A stretch of 64,000 bases of DNA from CALZIK01 sp945787635 (GTDB taxonomy: Bacteria > Acidobacteriota > Thermoanaerobaculia > Multivoradales > JAHEKO01): positions 146,033 to 210,032 of the forward strand of contig CAMYNM010000011.1 in assembly GCA_947259725.1 (NCBI GenBank). Direction: 5' to 3'. The notes beneath the pieces were generated by a model, which did no database searches, had not been told where the DNA came from, and worked only from the letters and a program-made list of their open reading frames with translations. Shown here piece by piece: positions 7,852 through 16,020 of the stretch. Both the position numbers and the translations under genes were made by a program. Position 1 is the stretch's first letter; every line of letters starts with the position of its first letter.

Positions 7852-8199
7852 TCAGGGCAGGTCGACGCCTCCGGGATGGAACGGATGGCAGCGCAGCAGC
7901 CGGCCCAAAGCGCGCCAACTACCGCCCCACGCTCCATACTTGAGAATTGCGAGTCGCGCATATTCAGAACAGGTGGGTGAGAACCGGCAGGCCCGAGGCA
8001 GAAACGGTGACAGAAAGCGCTTGTAAAGAGATACAACGCCTAGCGCGAATCTGACTGCGGGGTTGCGTTCACCGCTGACCTCACCCGCTGAAGTTGCTTG
8101 GTCAGATCTCGTTCGATCTGGGAAAAGCGCGCCGGTCCAGCGGAGGGCTGCGCATGGATGACCAGATCCAAGGCCGGAAGATCTTTGCGTTGGGGCCAT
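7852..8199 (-). CDS. yidD: Membrane protein insertion efficiency factor YidD (start uncertain)
   Basis: The core SLYKRFLSPFLPRACRFSPTCSEYA...HPFHPGG is diagnostic for YidD, including the paired cysteines and the terminal HPxHPGG. The homologous part begins only near 8055, at the end of rnpA. The only standard start codon in this frame is the ATG at 8199, which gives 115 residues and a 160-base overlap with rnpA. Between it and the core there is no ATG, GTG, TTG or CTG. The true start is therefore either that long overlap or a non-standard codon close to 8055. The protein is a small amphipathic inner-membrane factor that helps YidC. The C-terminus stops soon after HPGG, shorter than in E. coli. 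Confidence 0.82.
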   Translation of the reverse strand: MAPTQRSSGLGSGHPCAALRWTGALFPDRTRSDQATSAGEVSGERNPAVRFALGVVSLYKRFLSPFLPRACRFSPTCSEYARLAILKYGAWGGSWRALGRLLRCHPFHPGGVDLP

Positions 8200-8444
8200 C
8201 GCCTGTAGATCTCTCGGAACCGTCTTTTGAGTCTCACCCGAGTCACTGCACCTCCAACCTTGCGGCTCACGGTCATGCCGAGGCGGGGGTGCTCGAGTCG
8301 GTTTTCAACGAAAAAAAGCGTTAAGAATCTTCCGAACTTCCGAGAGCCCTGACGGTAGCAGCGCTGATAGTCCACGCGCCGCCGGAGCCGCTCATGCCGG
8401 GACAAGGACTCTCCCTGGCGAGGCGTTGCGCGCCCGCCCGACAT
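8040..8444 (-). CDS. rnpA: Ribonuclease P protein component
   Basis: The 134-residue basic protein has the RnpA signature LGMTVSRKVGGAVTRVRLKRRFREIYR (positions about 55-81), covering the RNR motif that contacts the RNase P RNA, preceded by RLRRRVDYQRCYRQGSR. It is the protein subunit for tRNA 5' maturation. It begins 4 bases after the rpmH stop and overlaps yidD, the usual compact arrangement. Confidence 0.95.
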   Translation of the reverse strand: MSGGRATPRQGESLSRHERLRRRVDYQRCYRQGSRKFGRFLTLFFVENRLEHPRLGMTVSRKVGGAVTRVRLKRRFREIYRRWPQRKDLPALDLVIHAQPSAGPARFSQIERDLTKQLQRVRSAVNATPQSDSR

Positions 8445-8448
8445 CGCC

Positions 8449-8583
8449 CTAAACGGCCAGGCGAGATCGGCCCTTGCGACGGCGCCGCGACAAGACAGCC
8501 CGCCCCTGGCGGGTTTGCATGCGCGACCGAAAGCCGTGCTTCTTCTTGCGGCGCCGGTTCTTTGGCTGGTATGTGCGTTTCAC
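8449..8583 (-). CDS. rpmH: 50S ribosomal protein L34
   Basis: A 44-codon gene starts with GTG at 8583 and ends in TAG at 8449. Its product opens MKRTYQPKNRRRKKKHGFRS and ends RRRRKGRSRLAV, the highly conserved L34 sequence. Length and composition (over 40% Lys/Arg) match the family exactly. It is the first gene of the rnpA-yidD-yidC-jag operon, with a plausible promoter at 8683-8712. Confidence 0.97.
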   Translation of the reverse strand: MKRTYQPKNRRRKKKHGFRSRMQTRQGRAVLSRRRRKGRSRLAV

Positions 8584-8682
8584 GGTCGTATCCCGTCGGT
8601 CTGGAAATCGAGCCCCGCGCGGCGACCCCGGAATGTTCTAACGACCCCTACGGGGGCCGGGTCGACGGCGGACGAACTTTAG

Positions 8683-8712
8683 AATCTAATAGATTCATGC
8701 CCACGAGGTCAA
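8683..8712 (-). promoter_or_regulatory. Predicted sigma70 promoter for rpmH operon, overlapping a dyad
   Basis: On the minus strand TTGACC (8712-8707) and TAGATT (8688-8683) are separated by 18 bases, about 100 bases before rpmH. The -10 region lies in the perfect inverted repeat GAATCTA-A-TAGATTC (8682-8696), which could be an operator. This is motif inspection only. Confidence 0.5.
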
Positions 8713-8748
8713 TACCCCCCGGGGCGCTGAACCCTCTCCGAAGAGATT

Positions 8749-8838
8749 TGGCGGAGAGGGAGGGATTCGAACCCTCGGACCGCTTGCACGGTCAACGGTT
8801 TTCGAGACCGCCCCGTTCGACCACTCCGGCACCTCTCC
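8749..8838 (-). tRNA. tRNA-Ser (anticodon CGA)
   Basis: The minus strand folds as a class II tRNA: acceptor GGAGAGG pairs with CCTCTCC, the anticodon loop is CTCGAAA (anticodon CGA, reading UCG), a long variable arm follows, and the T arm carries GGTTCGAATCC. Discriminator G and an encoded CCA (8751-8749) complete the 3' end. It lies upstream of rpmH, 23 bases from the second tRNA-Ser. Confidence 0.95.
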
Positions 8839-8861
8839 TAATGGATCATCTTCGGAAAAAC

Positions 8862-8952
<91 letters not shown>

Positions 8953-9003
8953 GGCCGCGTGGCGGGAATCCACCACGCTTCTTCAGACTCTGGCAAAGAA
9001 CCT

Positions 9004-9465
9004 CTACTTGCGGCGCAGATCCGCGAAGAATTCGCGCAGTAGCAGGCCACATTCCTCTTCCAGGACCCCGCCGCGAACGTCGAGTCGGTGATTCAGGCGC
9101 GGCTCGCGAACCAAGTCGCCCACGCTGCCGCAAAAACCAGCCTTCGGATCGGCTGCGCCGAACACCAACCCCGCGAACCTCCCGTTGACCAGCGCCCCCG
9201 CGCACATCGCGCAGGGCTCGAGGGTCACGACCATCTCACAACCCTCGAAACGCCAACCGTCGACCTTATCCTGCGCGTCCGCGATCGCTTCGATCTCGGC
9301 GTGCGCGAGCGCATCGCCCTTGGTCTCCCGCAGGTTCGACCCCTCACCCAGTTTGCGTCCCTCGCGAACGATCACGGCTCCGACCGGAACCTCGCCCAAC
9401 GCTTGGGCTTTGCGAGCCTGGATTAGCGCTTGGCCCATCCAGTGAATTTCTTCTTCCGGTCTCAC
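9004..9465 (-). CDS. tadA: tRNA-specific adenosine(34) deaminase TadA
   Basis: The protein has 153 residues from the GTG at 9465, chosen because it places about ten residues before WMGQAL as in E. coli TadA. A longer in-frame start at 9540 and a shorter ATG at 9438 also exist. The cytidine/deoxycytidylate-deaminase fold shows HAE (zinc His and catalytic Glu) and PCAMC (zinc cysteines), followed by FGAADPKAGFCGS and LNHRLDVRGGV, which are TadA-specific. It converts A34 to inosine in tRNA-Arg(ACG). It is divergent from ffs. Confidence 0.92.
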   Translation of the reverse strand: MRPEEEIHWMGQALIQARKAQALGEVPVGAVIVREGRKLGEGSNLRETKGDALAHAEIEAIADAQDKVDGWRFEGCEMVVTLEPCAMCAGALVNGRFAGLVFGAADPKAGFCGSVGDLVREPRLNHRLDVRGGVLEEECGLLLREFFADLRRK

Positions 9466-9587
9466 CTCTCGTCCGCATTTCAGGCACGCTCTCGACGGTC
9501 CCTCACCGGACGACCGCGGCCGAAGCCGCGCCGCCGGCACGGGGGCGTAGTGTAGCGAAACCTCGCCGTGCGGGGAACCTCGCTCGC

Positions 9588-9616
9588 TTTACTTCACGGC
9601 CATCGGTGCGTAGCAT
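9588..9616 (+). promoter_or_regulatory. Predicted promoter of the SRP RNA gene
   Basis: TTTACT (9588-9593) and TAGCAT (9611-9616) are separated by 17 bases. Initiation about 7 bases downstream would fall at 9623, exactly where the terminal helix of the SRP RNA begins. Each hexamer matches 4 of 6 consensus positions. Confidence 0.5.
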
Positions 9617-9622
9617 GCGAGA

Positions 9623-9754
9623 GGCAGAAGGCGACGAAGGGTTCGGGCCCTGTGCAGCGGCCGTTGTCGAACCTCGTCAGGCCCGGAAGGGAGCAGCGAT
9701 AAGGCATCTGGTCGGGTGCCGCAGAATCACCGGAACCCTTCGTCGCCTTCTGCC
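9623..9754 (+). ncRNA. ffs: Signal recognition particle RNA (4.5S-type)
   Basis: The conserved domain IV core is visible: GTCAGGCCCGGAAGG followed by GAGCAGC at 9676-9697, the Ffh-binding internal loops and GGAA tetraloop. The 5' sequence from 9623 pairs perfectly with the 3' sequence ending at 9754 (a 22-base-pair helix), defining a single-hairpin RNA of about 132 nt without an Alu domain. CTTTTCC follows, then dnaX 12 bases after the helix. An ffs-dnaX-ybaB-recR order is common in bacteria. Confidence 0.93.
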
Positions 9755-9766
9755 CTTTTCCTGCCC

Positions 9767-11446
9767 ATGGGTTATCAGGTTCTCGCTCGCAAGTGGCGCC
9801 CGCAAGACTTCTCTGAAGTCATCGGCCAGGAGGCCGTGGTGACCGCTCTGCAGAACGCGGTCTCCGGTGACCGAATCGCCCACGCCTATCTGTTCTCGGG
9901 AATCAGAGGAGTCGGCAAGACCTCGGTCGCCCGGATACTCGCCAAAGGGCTCAACTGCGAGAACGGTCCCGCGGCCGAGCCGTGCAACGACTGCGATACC
10001 TGCCGCGAGATCACCGCCGGTGCCGATTTCGACGTCATCGAGCACGATGCCGCTACCTATTCCAAGGTCGAGCAAGTTCGCGAGCTCACCGAAAGCCTGA
10101 AGTACGGTCCGGCGCACGGGCGCTTCAAGATCGTCATTCTCGACGAGATCCATCGCCTGTCGCGCCAGGCCTTCGACGCGCTCTTGAAGATCGTCGAGGA
10201 GCCTCCGGACCACCTGGTCTTTATCTTCGCGACCACCGAGGCGGAAGCGGTGCCGGCCACGATTCTCTCGCGATGCCAGGAGTTCCGGTTTCGACGAGTG
10301 CCGCTCGACGCCCTCGCAAGCTACCTGGAAAAAGTGGCCGCCGCAGAAAAGATCGCGGTCGGGGCTTCCGCGCTACGGATCATCGCTCGAGCCGGCGACG
10401 GGTCCGTGCGCGATTCTGTCGCCCTTCTCGATCAGCTCGCCACCTTCGGTTCCGGCGCCATCGATGATGGCGACGCCGCCCGGCTCCTGGGCGGGCTCGA
10501 CCAGGGCGTCTTCCGCGACGTGCTGAGCGCCATCGGGCGCGGCGACTCCGCGGTCATCGCCGAGATCACCGCGCGAATCGAAGACGAGGGATGGGATCCG
10601 CGGTTCGTGTTCGGCGAGTTTCTGTCCTACTGCCGCATGGCGCTTCATCTGTGCCTGGGAGCCGAGCCCGAACGTCTCGAGACAACCCGCGAAGAGGCGC
10701 AGGCCCTGGCCGGCCTGGCCAGAGAAATCGGCTACGCCCAGATCCTCCGCGCACTCAACCTGTTACTCCAAAGCGAGGACAACGTTCGGCGCAGCGAGAG
10801 CGCGGCACTCGCTCTCGAGGTGGCCTGGCTACGGGCCGCCGAGTTGCCTCGACTGGTGGCGATCGAGGACCTCCTGGCCGGAGCGGCGGCTTCGGGCTCC
10901 GATCCGAAGGCCGCGCGCTCTGGGAAGGTCGCACCTGCTGTGGCTCGCTCTGCGCCCACTGCTCCGGCAGCTCGCTCCAAGAAGCCCGCGCCCAAGCGTA
11001 AGACGGCTGGAAGCCGGAAATCCGAAAAGAAGCCCCCTCCCACCATCCAGGCCTCGCCTCAGGAGTCGGAGCCGGCGGATCCCGTTGCTTCCTTTTTGAC
11101 CGCCATCGGCCGCAAGCGCCAGGCCCTGGCCGCTCATCTTTCGGGAGCCAACTCGCTCACGTTCTCCGATGGCCTGCTCAGAATCTCGGTTCCACCCGGC
11201 GATGCCTGGCTCAGGGACCGGCTCGCCCGGGACTCGAACCGCGACACCCTCGAAGACGCCCTGGCGGCGATCTGGGGCAAACGCGCGAAGTGGAAGATCG
11301 TCGAACAAGAGGCAACGGTGGCCGCCGAGGAAACGAGTCCCAAGGACGAAGCCGCCCAGAAAGCTCTGGAAGATCCACGCGTGCAATCCGTGCTGGAGAT
11401 CTTCGGCGGCTCGGTGGAATCGGTCAAACCGGCCAAGGAACACTAA
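9767..11446 (+). CDS. dnaX: DNA polymerase III subunit tau/gamma
   Basis: The protein has 559 residues from the ATG at 9767 (MGYQVLARKWRPQDFSEVIGQ, the conserved DnaX N-terminus). An earlier GTG would lie inside the SRP RNA. Walker A GIRGVGKTS is at 45-53. A zinc-binding cluster of four cysteines (C64 to C79, ending PCNDCDTC) follows, with Walker B/DEIHRLS near 125 and the sensor box LSRCQEF. A basic Pro/Ala/Lys linker (about 400-450) leads to the C-terminal polymerase-contact domain. No A-rich slippery heptamer is obvious, so programmed gamma production is not supported. The clamp-loader ATPase loads DnaN, encoded 8 kb away. Confidence 0.96.
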   Translation: MGYQVLARKWRPQDFSEVIGQEAVVTALQNAVSGDRIAHAYLFSGIRGVGKTSVARILAKGLNCENGPAAEPCNDCDTCREITAGADFDVIEHDAATYSKVEQVRELTESLKYGPAHGRFKIVILDEIHRLSRQAFDALLKIVEEPPDHLVFIFATTEAEAVPATILSRCQEFRFRRVPLDALASYLEKVAAAEKIAVGASALRIIARAGDGSVRDSVALLDQLATFGSGAIDDGDAARLLGGLDQGVFRDVLSAIGRGDSAVIAEITARIEDEGWDPRFVFGEFLSYCRMALHLCLGAEPERLETTREEAQALAGLAREIGYAQILRALNLLLQSEDNVRRSESAALALEVAWLRAAELPRLVAIEDLLAGAAASGSDPKAARSGKVAPAVARSAPTAPAARSKKPAPKRKTAGSRKSEKKPPPTIQASPQESEPADPVASFLTAIGRKRQALAAHLSGANSLTFSDGLLRISVPPGDAWLRDRLARDSNRDTLEDALAAIWGKRAKWKIVEQEATVAAEETSPKDEAAQKALEDPRVQSVLEIFGGSVESVKPAKEH

Positions 11447-11457
11447 ACGGAGACGAC

Positions 11458-11751
11458 ATGAAGATCCAGAAACTGATGAAGCAAGCGCAGGAGATGCAAG
11501 CGCGCCTGGAGAAGGACCTTTCCAGTCTCATCGTCGAGGCCAGCGCGGGCGGCGGCATGGTGGCCGTCAAGATGAACGGCAAGAAGGAACTGCTTTCGGT
11601 TCAGATCGATCCTGAAGTGCTGTCACCGGAGGAGTCCGACATGGTCGCCGACCTGGTGGTCGCGGCGGTCAACGACGCCATGCGCCAGGTGGACGAAGCG
11701 GTTCAGAGCAGCATGGGAGATCTGGGCGCCGGTCTCAGCGGCTTGTTTTAG
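11458..11751 (+). CDS. ybaB: YbaB/EbfC family nucleoid-associated protein
   Basis: The 97-residue protein starts MKIQKLMKQAQEMQARLEK, the family's N-terminal coil. It continues with GGGMVAVKMNGKKELLSVQIDPEVL and a C-terminal helix. The family forms dimers that bind DNA with little sequence preference. It lies 11 bases after dnaX, and its TAG overlaps the recR GTG by one base (TAGTG), the usual dnaX-ybaB-recR operon. Confidence 0.94.
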   Translation: MKIQKLMKQAQEMQARLEKDLSSLIVEASAGGGMVAVKMNGKKELLSVQIDPEVLSPEESDMVADLVVAAVNDAMRQVDEAVQSSMGDLGAGLSGLF

Positions 11752-12338
11752 TGGCCAACGATCCTTTTTCTCGTCTGGTTGCGGAGCTCTCCCGCCTGCC
11801 GGGCATCGGCCCCAAGACAGCCACCCGGCTCGCCCAACATGTGGCCAAGGCCGAGCGCTCCGGAGCCGAGGCACTCGCCGCGGCGATCGTCGAAGTCAAG
11901 GACAAGCTGCGACCGTGCTCGACCTGCTACTCGCTGACCGAGGTCGATCCCTGCTCGATCTGTTCCGACCCCGAGCGCGACCACTCGCTGATCTGCGTCG
12001 TCGAGCAGCCGTTCAACATTCAGCCCCTGGAACGCACCGGCGAGTATCGCGGTCTTTACCACGTGCTGATGGGGGTCCTTTCGCCGCAGCATGGCGTCGG
12101 TCCGGAGCAGCTCAAGATCGCCGCGTTGATGGATCGTCTCGAGGGCGTCAAGGAGGTGATCCTGGCAACCAATCCCGACGTCGAGGGAGAGGCGACCGCG
12201 CTCTACCTCGGACGGCTTCTGAAGGCCCGGACCATTCCCGTGTCACGGCTCGCGTTCGGAATGCCGGTCGGTGGCGACATCGAGTACACCGACGAAGTGA
12301 CTCTTGCGAGATCGCTGGTCGGCCGTCGCAACGTCTAG
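11751..12338 (+). CDS. recR: Recombination mediator RecR
   Basis: The 195-residue protein has a helix-hairpin-helix LSRLPGIGPKTATRLA (14-29), a C4 zinc finger with C56, C59, C68 and C71, and a Toprim domain from about 78 (LICVVEQPFNI...). The C-terminal YTDEVTLARSLVGRR is typical. With RecF (encoded at 18.7 kb) and RecO it loads RecA on gapped DNA. The GTG start overlaps ybaB. Confidence 0.96.
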   Translation: MANDPFSRLVAELSRLPGIGPKTATRLAQHVAKAERSGAEALAAAIVEVKDKLRPCSTCYSLTEVDPCSICSDPERDHSLICVVEQPFNIQPLERTGEYRGLYHVLMGVLSPQHGVGPEQLKIAALMDRLEGVKEVILATNPDVEGEATALYLGRLLKARTIPVSRLAFGMPVGGDIEYTDEVTLARSLVGRRNV

Positions 12339-12449
12339 CGTCCCGCTGCGGCAAGTTGCTTGTCACACCGAGGCTAGTGGCCTGCCCGGCAAGGCGCGAA
12401 GAGCTCTCGAATGTCGAGGAGCTTGCCCAACGGGACACCAGGCCCGCTC

Positions 12450-12914
12450 TCAGTCGACGTTGCCCCGGAGCAGGGCTCCGGCCTCGAGCAGTCGGCGCGC
12501 CGTCCGTTCGACCCGCCTCGCCTCGCGCTCGAACGAGATTTCGCGATAGGCCTGCCGGTGCGACAGGCCTCGCGACCGACCGCTCAGGTACTCCCGAAGG
12601 TAGGCCAGCAGGAAGGCCGCGGTACCGAGCCTTTGGTACTGGGCGGCGTGAGCGGCCTCGTGCGCCAGCAGGGCCAAACCGGCGCCGCTGCCGCTCTCGA
12701 GCAAGCGCCAACCTCGAGAGGAAAATAGGACGGATCGACCCAAAGTCACCGCTTCCGCCGAGCACAGCCATGCGATCAAACGTGCCGGCATCGTAGCCCA
12801 CAGGGTGATTCGGTCTCGTGGCGTTCCCAAGATCCGGGCCATTACGGCGAGCCAATCCGCCAACTCGCCTCCGGCGCGATCCGGCCGAATCCGGACTCTC
12901 GAAGCGCGCCGCAT
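12450..12914 (-). CDS. DUF4157-like putative metallopeptidase-fold protein (HEAAH)
   Basis: The protein has 154 residues from the ATG at 12914, which has a weak GGTGA upstream; an ATG at 12842 is an alternative (130 residues). It contains AVTLGRSVLF and then LLAHEAAHAAQYQRLG at about 82-97. The HExxH-type zinc motif and the following QY pattern resemble DUF4157-type small proteins, whose function is unknown. A hydrophobic stretch (AAFLLAYLREYL) and a basic Arg-rich C-terminus follow. It is divergent from the P-loop gene, with 12 bases between start codons, so promoters must overlap coding sequence. No signal peptide is evident. Confidence 0.65.
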   Translation of the reverse strand: MRRASRVRIRPDRAGGELADWLAVMARILGTPRDRITLWATMPARLIAWLCSAEAVTLGRSVLFSSRGWRLLESGSGAGLALLAHEAAHAAQYQRLGTAAFLLAYLREYLSGRSRGLSHRQAYREISFEREARRVERTARRLLEAGALLRGNVD

Positions 12915-12926
12915 ACAATCACCAGG

Positions 12927-13478
12927 ATGAAGCAACCGGCCCGCCCATTCAAGGTCGCTTTCATCGGAAGTCACGGCGTCGGCAAAACCACGCTGTGCTA
13001 CGGCCTCGCCGCCCGCCTCAAGGCCAGCGATGTTCCCCTCGAGGTCGTGCACGAGGTCGCCCGGCGCTGCCCCCTGCCGATCAACCGGGACACCAACGTC
13101 GAGGCTCAGTCCTGGATCCTCCACACCCAGATGGCCGAAGAGCTGTCCGCCGTCTCGCGCTATCCGGCGGTCATCTGCGATCGAAGTCTTCTCGACAACT
13201 ACGTGTACCTGCTCCTGGCCGCCGGAGCCCAGGAGACTCTCGAGCCCCTGGTGGGCACCTGGATGAAGTCCTACGATCTTCTCGTCTACGTGCCGGTGGT
13301 CGAAACCCCCTCTCCGGACGGTGTCCGCGCTACGGATCCTTCCTTTCAACGAGCCGTCGATCTCCGGCTGCAAGAGGAACTCGACGCCCGGGCGCTGGAC
13401 CGTCTCTGTCTTGCCGCCGAGAATCGGGCCTCCTGGCTGGATGAGGTCGAATCGGTCGTGCTGCGAGAGCTACAATAG
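12927..13478 (+). CDS. P-loop ATP-binding protein (AAA_28/NadR-kinase-like)
   Basis: The 183-residue protein has a Walker A motif GSHGVGKT at 14-21 and VVHEVARRCPLPINRD (about 40-55). VICDRSLLDNYVYL (90-105) resembles the nucleoside/nicotinamide-riboside-kinase-like AAA_28 family. Such proteins phosphorylate small substrates or act as nucleotide-dependent regulators; the substrate cannot be told from sequence. The next gene, a double cNMP-binding protein, starts 7 bases after its stop, suggesting cotranscription. Confidence 0.75.
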   Translation: MKQPARPFKVAFIGSHGVGKTTLCYGLAARLKASDVPLEVVHEVARRCPLPINRDTNVEAQSWILHTQMAEELSAVSRYPAVICDRSLLDNYVYLLLAAGAQETLEPLVGTWMKSYDLLVYVPVVETPSPDGVRATDPSFQRAVDLRLQEELDARALDRLCLAAENRASWLDEVESVVLRELQ

Positions 13479-13485
13479 GCCTGTT

Positions 13486-14493
13486 TTGAATAATCCCGAA
13501 CGTCTTCACGATCTCGATCAGTTCTCGCACTTCGGACCGCGAGAGTTGACTCTGCTTTCAGAAAGCGCATCCGAACAGCGGCTCGCGGCGGGCGATGTGG
13601 TCTTCGCCGAGGGTGATCCTGCCGGCGATCTTCACCTTCTCGAGAAGGGGAAGGTGATGGTGCGAAAGATGACTCCGTTCGGCGAGTTCCAGATCTTTCA
13701 ACCCGCCCACGGGGACCTCTTCGGCGAAGACAGCTTCTTGACTGGCGTACCACGAGAGGGAAACGCCGACGTTCTGAGTGAGACCTCCCTGCTGGTGCTG
13801 AATGCACGATCGCTGGCCGCCGCGTCGGAACGGGACTCGCGCTTCGAGCTAGCCCTCCACTGGTCGCTCTGGAAGGGGTTGTCGAGAAAGCTGCGTCTCG
13901 CCAACGACAGGCTCACGCAGATTTTCGCGAGTGACTCACCTCTCCCGAGCCTGCCGCCCAGAACGGCACAGTCGGCGGGCGGTCAGGCGCATCTCGACAT
14001 GGAGCACAAGGTGGGTCTGTTCCGGGAGCAGCGTCTTTCAGCCATGGAGATCAATTTCCTCGCCTCGCTCTCGCGCGAAGAGATTTTCGCACCCGGCCAG
14101 GTGGTCTTCCGCGAAGGGGAAAGCGGCGAGAAGATGTACATCGTCGCCGACGGCACCGTGATGATCAGCAAATCGATCGCCGGCGTCGGCGAAGAGGCGC
14201 TGGCGTTTCTCGACCGCGGCGACTACTTCGGCGAGATGGCGCTCATCGACCAGACCCCGCGCTCGGCCGACGCCCGAGCCCATCCCGAAAAAGGAGCGAC
14301 CGTCCTGGCGCTGCCAAGGGCGGTTGTGGAAGGACTCCTCAACATCGAGAAGGTCTCCTCCGTCCGGCTCCTCAAGATCTTGACATCGCTCGCGGCGAAG
14401 CGAACTCGCTCGATTCAGGACAAGCTGGTCGGATGGTTCCTGCTGGCGGGCGGCGACATCGACCTCTCGGCGCCTCCGTCTAGGACCCCGTGA
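13486..14493 (+). CDS. Tandem cyclic-nucleotide-binding-domain protein
   Basis: The protein has 335 residues from a TTG at 13486, immediately after the preceding gene; no ATG or GTG lies at a suitable position. It carries two cNMP-binding domains, about 10-130 and 175-310. The second has an intact phosphate-binding cassette, GDYFGEMALIDQTPRSA, with the Arg that contacts the cyclic phosphate. The first (GDLFGEDSFLTGVPREG) is more divergent. There is no HTH, kinase, channel or cyclase domain, so it may signal through protein contacts. Nearby genes do not name a target. Confidence 0.8.
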   Translation: MNNPERLHDLDQFSHFGPRELTLLSESASEQRLAAGDVVFAEGDPAGDLHLLEKGKVMVRKMTPFGEFQIFQPAHGDLFGEDSFLTGVPREGNADVLSETSLLVLNARSLAAASERDSRFELALHWSLWKGLSRKLRLANDRLTQIFASDSPLPSLPPRTAQSAGGQAHLDMEHKVGLFREQRLSAMEINFLASLSREEIFAPGQVVFREGESGEKMYIVADGTVMISKSIAGVGEEALAFLDRGDYFGEMALIDQTPRSADARAHPEKGATVLALPRAVVEGLLNIEKVSSVRLLKILTSLAAKRTRSIQDKLVGWFLLAGGDIDLSAPPSRTP

Positions 14494-14524
14494 AGCGGCA
14501 GCGGGCGAATCCGACTAAGGCCGC

Positions 14525-15619
14525 CTAGCGCGCCGGGAGAGCCACCAGCATCGCCTTGCGAACCAAGGACGAGTGCGGCAACCGATCGAGCTCGGCAAGG
14601 TCCGCCCACCGGGCCTCCGGACCTTCCGCCAACTGCCCACCGCCCAACAGTTCGCCTTCGGTCACGGTCACCTTCAAAAGCCTGTGGGTTATCGAATGTC
14701 GCACCGCTCCGCGCGGCTCGCCGAGCTTCCAATCGCCGCCGTAGCGCCTCCCAAGGGCTCTCGCGGGACTCGACTCGGTTGCATCGACCCAGGGCATTTC
14801 CCAGGTGCCGCCAAGAATCTCGGACTCGGCGCAGCGGCGAAACAACAGAAAACGATCCTCTTGCCGGATGGCGATGGCGAGCAGCTCGCGCTCGACGACC
14901 CGCCTGCGCGAACGTCGCAGCGGAAACTCTTCCGGTTCACCACGTTGAAAGGCCGCACAGTCATCGACAAGCGGGCAGTCTCGGCAAAGCGGGCGCTTCG
15001 GCCGGCAAATCGTCGCCCCCAACTCCATGAGGGCCTGATTGCTGTCGCCCGGGCGCTCGAGATCCATCCAAATCTCGGCCGCTTGTTCCATGAACAGTCG
15101 TCCGGCGGCCGTCTTCGGGTCCTTGTCGAAGGCCTCGATCCGTGACAAAACCCGCTCGAGGTTGCCGTCGATCGCCGCCACTTTCAATCCATGGACGATG
15201 CTGACGATCGCCGCCGCCGTGTATCGCCCGACGCCGGGCAATTCGAGCCAGCCCTCAAGCGTGGCTGGAAATGTCCCGGTCGCGGAGACTTGTCGCGCCG
15301 CTTGCAGGAGCGAGCGCGCCCGGCGGTAGTAGCCGAGCCCGGACCACTGCGCGCGCACCTCGTCTTCGGTCGCGGTCGCCAAGGCTTCCACGGTTGGAAA
15401 CGCTTCGAGGAACCGACCGTAGTAGGGAATCACCGTCTCGACCCGGGTCTGCTGGAGCATGATCTCCGAGAGCCATACCTTGTAGGGGTCTCGATCGCCT
15501 CGCCAGGGTAAGGCTCTCTTGACCCGGTCGTACCAGGTCAGGAGCCGCCGGGCAGGGTCCTCGGAGCGGACCGCTGCTGTTTCGTGAACGCCGCTCGATG
15601 CTGTCATCAGCGCCGTCAA
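14525..15619 (-). CDS. mutY: A/G-specific adenine DNA glycosylase MutY
   Basis: The protein has 364 residues. The catalytic Glu lies in SEIMLQQTRVE (E52), the helix-hairpin-helix is LPGVGRYTA (127-135), and the catalytic Asp is in VAAIDGN (D151). The [4Fe-4S] ligands C205-x6-C212-x2-C215-x5-C221 follow. A NUDIX-like C-terminal domain (about 235-364, with EILGGTWEMPWV and SITHRLL) recognises 8-oxoG. It removes A opposite 8-oxoG. A glycosylase of the Fpg family is encoded at 36 kb. Met5 is an alternative start. It is divergent from dnaA. Confidence 0.96.
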   Translation of the reverse strand: MTALMTASSGVHETAAVRSEDPARRLLTWYDRVKRALPWRGDRDPYKVWLSEIMLQQTRVETVIPYYGRFLEAFPTVEALATATEDEVRAQWSGLGYYRRARSLLQAARQVSATGTFPATLEGWLELPGVGRYTAAAIVSIVHGLKVAAIDGNLERVLSRIEAFDKDPKTAAGRLFMEQAAEIWMDLERPGDSNQALMELGATICRPKRPLCRDCPLVDDCAAFQRGEPEEFPLRRSRRRVVERELLAIAIRQEDRFLLFRRCAESEILGGTWEMPWVDATESSPARALGRRYGGDWKLGEPRGAVRHSITHRLLKVTVTEGELLGGGQLAEGPEARWADLAELDRLPHSSLVRKAMLVALPAR

Positions 15620-15961
15620 TATGGCATACCCGGGGCGGCAATACCGCGTGGGTGCCTCCGTGTCGATTTGTCTTTGTCGGTCGCGAGGTCTCGAAAGGGG
15701 TTACCGGGGGAGGTTCGATCTAGGTGGGTGTTGTTGGTTCTACCCCTGTGTAATAAGGGGAATTTGGCGGGTCGCTAGAGGTGGGTAAGAGACTCGCTCT
15801 TGTTTGTGGGTGGGATATGAGTTTGCGGGTGAACCTCCCCAATAACCACTAAAAACAACTGCCTTTACTATACAGCAGTTTTCATGCCAACTGTTGGTAG
15901 ATCGGTTAAATCACGTCCAATAACCGACTTTTCGCCTGTCTCGAAGACCTGTTTCAGGCTG

Positions 15962-15970
15962 TGCTACTAT
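15962..15970 (+). promoter_or_regulatory. Possible extended -10 promoter of dnaA
   Basis: TGCTACTAT has the extended -10 form TGn followed by TACTAT (4-5 matches to TATAAT), about 100 bases before dnaA. No good -35 element is visible. The DnaA boxes at 16021-16052 would lie in the transcribed leader, suggesting autorepression. Confidence 0.35.
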
Positions 15971-16020
15971 CGCGCGCGCCCCGTTCGGCAGAGCCAAAAG
16001 CGGCGCTGATCTGTCGCAGA

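Noticed and set aside
10960..11060. Programmed frameshift in dnaX producing gamma
   Set aside because: The Lys-rich linker uses mixed AAG/AAA codons interrupted by C and G; no A6G-type slippery run or downstream stop in the -1 frame was evident.
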